64,000 nucleotides of DNA from Streptomyces sp. Alt3. Lineage in GTDB: Bacteria; Actinomycetota; Actinomycetes; Streptomycetales; Streptomycetaceae. The translations under genes were made by a program, and so were the position numbers. The stretch's first letter is position 1. Every line of letters starts with the position of its first letter. The stretch is from the NCBI RefSeq assembly GCF_030719215.1, contig NZ_CP120983.1, forward strand, positions 5,642,001 to 5,706,000, in the 5' to 3' direction. This document shows, piece by piece, positions 22,974 through 28,621 of this stretch. The notes under the pieces are model-generated. The model did no database searches and was not told where the DNA came from. It saw only the letters and a program-made list of their open reading frames with translations.

Positions 22974-24374
22974 GTGACTATCGAGATCACCCACACCCGC
23001 CGAGAAGGAACCCTGATCGAGGGGACCAGCCGGGGCGACGGATCGGCAGAGATCCTGCGACTTCGCGAGTACGGCCGCACGCAGCGCCAGCCCTTCCGCT
23101 GGAGCCGGAACCTTGACTGCTGGTACCTCCCGCACAGCCGCGACCACGCCACCTACACCCCCTCGCTCGAACTCCTCGCGCAGCGACTCCGAGACGCGGG
23201 CTTCGAGGTCACGCTGACCATTGACAACGCCGACCGCCGGAGTTTCAGCGAGGCCGAGGAGGAGCGGGAGGAGAAGGCCGAAGGCCGCGCGGATCGGTTC
23301 GGCGGGTACGCCGCCAGCGCCGCCCAGTCCTCCGAGGCCGCGTGGAAGACGAGCCACGACATATCCGAGCGGTTCGCCTTCGGTCAGCCGATCCTCATCG
23401 GTCACCACTCCGAGGGTCGCGCCCGCCGCGATCACGCGCGGATGGACGACACGATGCGCAAGAGCATCGGCGAGAGCGACCGCGCCGCCCACTGGACCGG
23501 CCGGGCACAGGCCGCCGCGAACTACCAGCAGTTCAAGAAGGACCCCGGCCGCACGCTCCGCCGTCTCGACAAGCTGCGGGCCGACCTCCGCGCGGTCGAG
23601 AAGTGGCAGCGCGGCGAGTCCGCCAAGGGGTTTTCCCGGAACCCGGCAGACCCAGAGCTGGAGATCGAGCACCAGGAGCTGACCGAGGAGATCGCCCACT
23701 GGGAGAAGGTCATCAAGGACGCCGAAGCCGAGGGCTTCAAGGTGTGGTCGAAGGCCGACTTCACCCGCGGGGACTTCGTTCTTTACCGCGGTACCTGGTA
23801 CGAGGTCCTGCGGGTCAACCCGAAGTCGGTGACCATCCCCCACATCCACAACGGCACCGGCAAGCGCATCGTCCGCGCCACCGGCAACCGGCACGACGAC
23901 TGGACATGGACCGCCCCCTACGACGACGTGTCCGGCCGCAAGAGCGCCGCCGAGATGCAGCAGCCGCCCCAGGCCGAAACCGCGGAACAGCACGAGCAGG
24001 CTGAGCAGACCGCGCCGGTCGAGGAACCGGTACCGGCGGCGAAGCCGACTCCCGCGGCGGCCCCCGCCGCAGGTACGAACTGGCAGGACAGCATGGCACT
24101 TGTGCTGATCGCCTCCAAGGGCTCCAGCCGCTCCCGCAAGCGGCGTGCCCTGTGGGCGATGACCCGCCGCGAAGCACAGGCCGTGTGCGGCGACCCCCGC
24201 ACCTCCGGCCGCTCCTACATGCTCACCTGGACCGACCGGCCCGGCACCGAGGGCGCCGACTGGGAATGGGTCCCGGACAACGGCAGCCACGCCCCAGTCC
24301 TCAACGAGCTGGGCATCACGCCGCGCCGCGAGTGGATCGCCGCGCCGCAGGCCCCGGCCGCCGAAGCCGCGTAA
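22974..24374 (+). CDS. DUF3560 domain protein
   Basis: A 466-residue protein starting VTIEITHTRREGTLIEG at GTG 22974. The N-terminal 75 residues form a small domain (DCWYLPHSRDHATYTPSLELLAQRLRDAGFEVTL). Residues about 100-290 are DUF3560, with the hallmark RFAFGQPILIGHHSEGRARRDHARMDDTM and a long charged helix. A KOW/SH3-like segment (FTRGDFVLYRGTWYEVLRVNPKSVTIP) and a Pro/Ala/Glu-rich linker follow, then a C-terminal domain with WAMTRREAQAVCGDPRTSG. DUF3560 proteins are common on conjugative plasmids and their role is unknown. The start fits the CTCTCACCAG box rule, although the Shine-Dalgarno is weak (AAAAGA). Confidence 0.78.
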   Translation: MTIEITHTRREGTLIEGTSRGDGSAEILRLREYGRTQRQPFRWSRNLDCWYLPHSRDHATYTPSLELLAQRLRDAGFEVTLTIDNADRRSFSEAEEEREEKAEGRADRFGGYAASAAQSSEAAWKTSHDISERFAFGQPILIGHHSEGRARRDHARMDDTMRKSIGESDRAAHWTGRAQAAANYQQFKKDPGRTLRRLDKLRADLRAVEKWQRGESAKGFSRNPADPELEIEHQELTEEIAHWEKVIKDAEAEGFKVWSKADFTRGDFVLYRGTWYEVLRVNPKSVTIPHIHNGTGKRIVRATGNRHDDWTWTAPYDDVSGRKSAAEMQQPPQAETAEQHEQAEQTAPVEEPVPAAKPTPAAAPAAGTNWQDSMALVLIASKGSSRSRKRRALWAMTRREAQAVCGDPRTSGRSYMLTWTDRPGTEGADWEWVPDNGSHAPVLNELGITPRREWIAAPQAPAAEAA

Positions 24375-24385
24375 CGACGCCCCCG

Positions 24386-24417
24386 CCCGCCCCGGCGGCC
24401 GAGCGTGCCGGGGCGGG
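24386..24417 (+). terminator. GC-rich intergenic hairpin (11-bp perfect stem)
   Basis: CCCGCCCCGGC (24386-24396) pairs with GCCGGGGCGGG (24407-24417) between the DUF3560 gene and the next start box at 24423-24432. Confidence 0.55.
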
Positions 24418-24446
24418 CCCCTCTCTCACCAGAACAGGGCACCACC

Positions 24447-25097
24447 ATGACCACGCAACTCCTCGAACGACCCGCGACCATCACCGCCCCCGACACCGAA
24501 GCGGGCAGGCTCATCGTCCCCGCGACCGCAGGCACCACCACCGTCCCGACGTACCGCGTCGGCACCCCCGACATCCAGTGCCGATACCCCGTGATCGTTG
24601 GCGAAGACCAGGTCATCGGCCGCGCCTACCGGTGGCACCGAGACTGGCTCGTCCTCACCACCGCAGGCGAACGCAACCTCCGCCGCCCGCCCAAGGGGAC
24701 CCCCGGCACCGACATGGCCGCCGCCCATCTCGCCGAGGAGTACGCCGCCGGTCGGATCGGCACCGTGCCCCTGGAACAGGTGCTCGCCGAGGCCCCCACG
24801 CCGTTGTGCGGGCCGGTGCCCCTCCTGCACCCGCGGATGCCAGTCAACGATCGCAACATCGAAGGCGCGCAGGTCGCGTTCGCGGGACTCCGGGCCCACC
24901 ACTGGCGGGCAGTCCTCACCGGGTTTCCCGGCAGCGATAACCACTGGTTCCTCAGCTGTGAACTGTGCCCGTGGGAGGGCCCGAAGTTCTGGTCGCACCT
25001 GCGCGGGCGCAACGGAGAGCCGCCGAGCGCGCGCCGTCACAAGGGCGGGTGCATCGGAGAGGACAAGGTCCGCCGACTGATCCCCGCCTACCACTAG
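24447..25097 (+). CDS. Hypothetical protein with C-terminal zinc-finger-like motif
   Basis: A 216-residue protein starting MTTQLLERPATITAP, 14 nt after the CTCTCACCAG box at 24423-24432. An alpha/beta region carries VIGRAYRWHRDWLVLTTAGERN. The last 40 residues hold CELCPWEGPKFWSHLRGR and, further on, RRHKGGC, a plausible C-x2-C-x(n)-H-x(n)-C zinc site. A related CxxCxWEGP motif occurs in the protein at 26028-26636. Such motifs suggest DNA or protein binding. The family is not recognised. Confidence 0.6.
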   Translation: MTTQLLERPATITAPDTEAGRLIVPATAGTTTVPTYRVGTPDIQCRYPVIVGEDQVIGRAYRWHRDWLVLTTAGERNLRRPPKGTPGTDMAAAHLAEEYAAGRIGTVPLEQVLAEAPTPLCGPVPLLHPRMPVNDRNIEGAQVAFAGLRAHHWRAVLTGFPGSDNHWFLSCELCPWEGPKFWSHLRGRNGEPPSARRHKGGCIGEDKVRRLIPAYH

Positions 25098-25109
25098 CAG
25101 CCCGACCTA

Positions 25110-25136
25110 GGGGCGGCGGCAGCACGCCGCCGCCCC
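25110..25136 (+). terminator. GC-rich intergenic hairpin (11-bp perfect stem)
   Basis: GGGGCGGCGGC pairs with GCCGCCGCCCC around the 5-nt loop AGCAC, between two rightward genes. No U-tract follows. Confidence 0.55.
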
Positions 25137-25159
25137 TGCCCTTCCCGAAGGACAGCACC

Positions 25160-25588
25160 GTGCCGACCCGACACACCCCCGAAAGCATCGTCATCGCGGA
25201 CACCCCCGCCGCCATCCTGGAATGGGCCGCCCGCCACGTCGAACACGTCGGCATCCACCAGGGCCCGCGCCTCTTCGACGGTCCCGGCCGTACGGCCACG
25301 TTGCCATGCTGGCCGCGGGGCGCACTCCAAGTCGCCGCCGGCCACGGGCGGGGAGCCGCCGGCCGGACGTACGACTGGGACCGCATCGACCGCGCCCGCG
25401 ACCAGGCGTTCGCCATCCTCGCGGAAACCCTCGCCGGTCACCCCGTCGCCGCCGACGACCCCACCGCCGCCAAGGCCCTGCACCGCGATGTCATCGACCG
25501 GTGGAGCGCCGAGCCCGGCCGTACTGCCGCCGACGCCGCCCGCGCTTTTCGTACCGCCGCCGCTCGCGCCGAGTACGCCCTGTTCTGA
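25160..25588 (+). CDS. DUF6197-like protein (paralogue 2)
   Basis: A 142-residue protein. AAILEWAARHVEHVGIHQGPRLF matches the DUF6197 start, followed by TATLPCWPRGALQVAAG, the Cys-containing ALxxAAG segment, and the closing AADAARAFRTAAARAE helix. It is related to the protein at 7885-8349, so this block seems to have grown by duplication. GTG 25160 follows GAAGGA by 7 nt. Function is unknown. Confidence 0.72.
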   Translation: MPTRHTPESIVIADTPAAILEWAARHVEHVGIHQGPRLFDGPGRTATLPCWPRGALQVAAGHGRGAAGRTYDWDRIDRARDQAFAILAETLAGHPVAADDPTAAKALHRDVIDRWSAEPGRTAADAARAFRTAAARAEYALF

Positions 25589-25632
25589 CCCCCGACGCCC
25601 GCCAGAATCCCGAGCCACCGAAGGCCCACGCG

Positions 25633-26031
25633 ATGGACGAGACGACAGAAGACCGCAGCACCACCAGGACACCGAGCCGCCGAGGAGCCGCCACCCCCAG
25701 CCGGGACGGCGTCCACCGACTCAGCGTTCCCCTCCACCCCCGGCTCAGCGCGACCGAGCTGATCCGCGTACTCCTCGCGGCCCCCGGGGAAACTGACCTC
25801 TCCGCCCTCGACCCCATACAGGTCCGGTCGCTCATCGCAGACGTGCTCACCAAGCACGGCTATGACGTGCTTGACCGGTCGCCGTACTACCCGGAGCTCG
25901 ACCGCCACCAGGACGCCCGCCGCGCCGTGCGCCGTGCGTACGGGCCGCGGTTCCTCGACGCCCCCGACGAACAAGCCGTGCTCGCTGACCCGCTCCGCGA
26001 AGTGCTGGCCGCCGGAAGCAGGACGTCGTGA
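25633..26031 (+). CDS. Hypothetical protein
   Basis: A 132-residue protein starting MDETTEDRSTTRTPS. It has a disordered Arg/Thr-rich N-terminus, then a helical domain (LSATELIRVLLAAPGETDLSALDPIQVRSLIADVLTKHGYDVL) and a basic segment ending DPLREVLAAGSRTS. The next gene starts inside its stop codon (GTGA at 26028-26031), so the two are co-translated. Family not recognised. Confidence 0.58.
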   Translation: MDETTEDRSTTRTPSRRGAATPSRDGVHRLSVPLHPRLSATELIRVLLAAPGETDLSALDPIQVRSLIADVLTKHGYDVLDRSPYYPELDRHQDARRAVRRAYGPRFLDAPDEQAVLADPLREVLAAGSRTS

Positions 26032-26636
26032 CCGCCACCGTCGCCGAGCCGATCGGAGCACGGGCACGGCAGACGTACTACTGGCGAGTGCGCAACGCAC
26101 GGACACGCCACCGGCCCGAGAGCGCGGCCCAGGCGTGGCACATCCAGCCCGGACATCCCGGCGGCGCGTACAGCGATCTCGGCCACGAACTGGACCCGCC
26201 CGCGCGCCACACCCCGACCCTGCTCTCCCGGAGCCGGCTGACCGGCCGCCGGGGGGAGAAGCAGGAGTTCCGCGGCGGGTGTCTCGCGTGCCAATGGGAG
26301 GGCCCCGTGCACTGCGGCGACGGGTTCGGGGACGGTGACAACGAGGCGGTGGAGGAGGCGCACGACCATGCGTTCCCCGGCTGGAGGACGCTGCCGCCGA
26401 TCACCACGGTCGAGGACCGATGGGCAGTGCCGCGGAGCCGGAGCCGCTGGGCTCAGCTCACCGCCCGCTACCCGGCGGACTGGATCGACCAGGGCGCTCC
26501 CGTCGTGGCGTGGAGCCGGTACCGCCGTGAAGCGCACGTTCCGCCGCACGGGAGACGCCCCCGCTACGAACTCCGCGTCACCCGACCACCGAGCAGCCGG
26601 CGCCACCGCCCCGCAGATCAGGGGGCCCTCTTCTGA
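26028..26636 (+). CDS. DUF6349-like protein with CxxC motif
   Basis: A 202-residue protein starting VTATVAEPIGARARQTYYWRVRNARTRHRPESAAQAW, a conserved-looking opening that I associate with DUF6349 proteins of Streptomyces plasmids. Further on, CLACQWEGPVHCGDG and the His residues in AHDHAFPGW could bind zinc, echoing the CxxCxWEGP motif of the protein at 24447-25097. A basic C-terminal third follows. It is translationally coupled to the upstream gene. The DUF name is from memory and should be checked. Confidence 0.6.
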   Translation: MTATVAEPIGARARQTYYWRVRNARTRHRPESAAQAWHIQPGHPGGAYSDLGHELDPPARHTPTLLSRSRLTGRRGEKQEFRGGCLACQWEGPVHCGDGFGDGDNEAVEEAHDHAFPGWRTLPPITTVEDRWAVPRSRSRWAQLTARYPADWIDQGAPVVAWSRYRREAHVPPHGRRPRYELRVTRPPSSRRHRPADQGALF

Positions 26637-26685
26637 TGACCGCCGTCCGCCGGAGCAGGGCCCCACCCGCTCAATCCAAAGGTGG

Positions 26686-26723
26686 TTTAATTACTTCGTT
26701 ACCAGCGGAGCGGGCAACCTCCG
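26686..26723 (+). promoter_or_regulatory. Degenerate promoter-leader module 7
   Basis: GGTGGTTTAATTA keeps the -10 region (TTTAAT at 26686-26691), but the hexamer 17 bp upstream (CCACCC) no longer looks like a -35 box. A weaker hairpin at 26706-26723 presents CGGGCAAC instead of AGGGCAAC. CTCTCACCAG at 26813-26822 is 12 nt before the ATG at 26835. Confidence 0.6.
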
Positions 26724-26834
26724 ACCGGCCGTGCGTCCCACGGGGCGCCACGCACCCCAGACAACAGATGACGGCCAGCGCACAAGGGCAACAAGGCGCT
26801 GGCCGTCGGTGTCTCTCACCAGAAAGACCACACC

Positions 26835-27113
26835 ATGCTATGTGACCGACACCCCGACTGTCCCCAGCCAGGCGACATCGCCCAGCTCAAGGGGGGTAAC
26901 AGCATCGGCGCTGATCAGGCCGACACCTTCGTCATCGTCGAGGACTTCCCTCCGACCGGCCGACACCTCGTGCTCAACCGGCCCGTCGACCACCCCGGCC
27001 GCGCCGACTGGGCCGCCGCCGTTCCCTTGGCCGACATAGCCACCCTCACCCGGCTCGAACCGGCAGGCACCCGTACGTGGACGCCGGCCCCGGACCCGGA
27101 CGACATCCAGTGA
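26835..27113 (+). CDS. Hypothetical protein
   Basis: A 92-residue protein starting MLCDRHPDCPQPGDIAQLKGG. The CDRHPDC opening could bind metal, and the rest (ADTFVIVEDFPPTGRHLVLNRPV) is beta-rich, like a small SH3-type barrel. It stands 12 nt after the CTCTCACCAG box. No family recognised. Confidence 0.55.
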   Translation: MLCDRHPDCPQPGDIAQLKGGNSIGADQADTFVIVEDFPPTGRHLVLNRPVDHPGRADWAAAVPLADIATLTRLEPAGTRTWTPAPDPDDIQ

Positions 27114-27157
27114 CCGCGCCGAGCGGGCACGACCCCGACCAAGAACAGGAGACGACC

Positions 27158-27811
27158 GTGTCTTCCAAGACCGGCCGCACGCTCTACTCACGCGCGGACC
27201 TACGCAAGGTCCACGGCATCAGCGAGCCGACCCTTCAAAACCTCTGGACCGACCGGGAGAACAACGGGCACCCGCCCGTCGCGGACACCATCGACGGCGT
27301 CATGCACTGGGACGGCGACGCATGGGCGACGTGGCACCACGAGCTTCAGCGGCAGCGCGCCGCCGCAAACACCACCAACCCGCCGAAGCTCGACGGCGAC
27401 CCCGAAGAGATGGTGGGCCCGGCCGAGGCGGCGAAGATTTGCGGGTTTGCCGACTCCGCCACCGTCTCCCACTACGTTAAGAACCCGCCAGAGGGGTGGC
27501 CGGCACCGGACGACTGGGACGAGCTTCCGACCCGGCGCCGCCCGAAGTGGAAGCGCTGGAGGCTGTGGCAGTACCTCGCGGACCGCAAGGGCCGCGGGCA
27601 CGCCGGCGGACGGCCCACCGGCCGCCGCGGACTGGCCTACCCCTACCAGGGAGATGAGCGGCTGACCCTTGCCCGGCAGGCCATCGCGGCGAACCCCGGG
27701 GCGAAGAACGCCGACCTGATCCCCGAGCTTCAGGGGCAGACGGAGAAGACCTACTCCCGCCCGACCTGGAACCTGATCCTCAAGTCCGCTCGCGAGCACC
27801 CCGAGGAGTGA
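27158..27811 (+). CDS. Protein with two excisionase/MerR-like winged-helix modules
   Basis: A 217-residue protein. Residues about 6-55 (YSRADLRKVHGISEPTLQNLWTDRENNGHPPVADTIDGVMHWD) and 88-150 (VGPAEAAKICGFADSATVSHYVKNPPEGWPAPDD) look like two excisionase-type winged helices. Each ends in the aromatic W(D)GDAW/LWQYLADR pattern that caps such DNA-binding folds. A basic Gly-rich linker and a small helical C-terminus (KNADLIPELQGQTEKTYSRPTWNLIL) follow. It is probably a DNA-binding regulator or recombination directionality-type factor. GTG 27158 is preceded by ACAGGAGA with 7 nt spacing. Confidence 0.6.
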   Translation: MSSKTGRTLYSRADLRKVHGISEPTLQNLWTDRENNGHPPVADTIDGVMHWDGDAWATWHHELQRQRAAANTTNPPKLDGDPEEMVGPAEAAKICGFADSATVSHYVKNPPEGWPAPDDWDELPTRRRPKWKRWRLWQYLADRKGRGHAGGRPTGRRGLAYPYQGDERLTLARQAIAANPGAKNADLIPELQGQTEKTYSRPTWNLILKSAREHPEE

Positions 27812-27814
27812 CCC

Positions 27815-27991
27815 GTGCCCGACACCCGCTGTCCGCGCTGCGGCGGCCCGCTCGGTGAACGGCCCGCCCGTTCCCGGCTGACCACCGACCGCGAGGTCTT
27901 CATCTGCACCACGTGCGGTACGGAGGAAGCCGTGCGCGAAGCGCAAGGTCAGGCGCCGGTGCCCTTCGGCGAATGGCCCCTGACCACATAG
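27815..27991 (+). CDS. 58-residue double-CxxC zinc-ribbon protein
   Basis: A very short gene, GTG 27815 to TAG 27991, placed 3 nt after the previous stop and behind GAGGAG at 27803-27808. It encodes VPDTRCPRCGGPLGE at the start and FICTTCGTEEAV in the middle, so two CxxC knuckles about 25 residues apart form a classical zinc ribbon. A strong terminator follows. Mini zinc-ribbon proteins of this kind are frequent at the ends of actinophage and plasmid operons and are often missed. Confidence 0.7.
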   Translation: MPDTRCPRCGGPLGERPARSRLTTDREVFICTTCGTEEAVREAQGQAPVPFGEWPLTT

Positions 27992-28021
27992 CCGTCGGTT
28001 GAGAGGCCACACGGCGAACGC

Positions 28022-28051
28022 GAAGGTCCCCGCTCCGGAGCGGGGACCTTC
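28022..28051 (+). terminator. Strong hairpin terminator ending the rightward run
   Basis: GAAGGTCCCCGCTCC and its exact complement form a 30-bp perfect palindrome shortly after the last gene of the run. It is the best terminator candidate of the block and separates it from the relaxase gene. Confidence 0.8.
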
Positions 28052-28544
28052 GTCATGTCACCAGGTGCTGGCGGGTCGGGCAGGGCCCAACCAAGACCGC
28101 TCGCCCCGACAGCAGGCCGACGGATCAGCGGCTACGGGCCCTCCGCCGGTCGGGAACCCGATCCCGCTCTCCGGCCGATCGCCCGGGTGCAGCGGCGGAG
28201 TCCCACGTCCCGGCCCGAATCGGCCCTCCACGCCGGGCCCGTACGCCGGGGAATCCGAGGCCATCCAGTACGGGCCCAACACCTCAGCGAACCGGCGGGA
28301 AGCCGCCGGATTCGGGGTCTGCTCCATACGCGGACCAACGACACAGCCCCGCGTAGGTACCGCACCGACATCGGATCGTCACACCACCTCAGCGCGTACG
28401 GCACCCCAGACCATGCACCTCGCGCAGAGGTAACAGTCCAACAGAACATCAGGCTCCAGGAGCCTGATCCGCAGGAGCGACGAGGTCGATCCGAGTGCCC
28501 GAGGTCCCTCTCGTTGATCATGATCTTGAATTTAGAGGACCAAG
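28052..28544. other. Intergenic region before the relaxase gene
   Basis: Open frames exist on both strands here (for instance a minus-strand frame with MEQTPNPAASRRFAEVLGPYW near 28327), but none has a good ribosome binding site or a recognisable domain, and composition is not clearly coding. The final 60 bp are AT-richer (TTGATCATGATCTTGAATTT from 28514). That suggests promoter or transfer-origin DNA upstream of the relaxase. Confidence 0.45.
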
Positions 28545-28567
28545 GTATCGTCACTTCGTGACGATAC
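28545..28567. promoter_or_regulatory. Perfect 10-bp inverted repeat upstream of relaxase: oriT or operator candidate
   Basis: GTATCGTCAC and GTGACGATAC flank the 3-bp centre TTC, about 55 bp before the relaxase start, in locally AT-richer DNA. MobF relaxases are usually encoded beside oriT, which contains an inverted repeat next to the nick site. Relaxase or regulator operators have the same form. The symmetry is certain and the role is inferred. Confidence 0.55.
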
Positions 28568-28621
28568 AATCAGCCAAGACGACCGAATCTGACCGGATGA
28601 AAACGGGGGGTGAGCGGGCCG

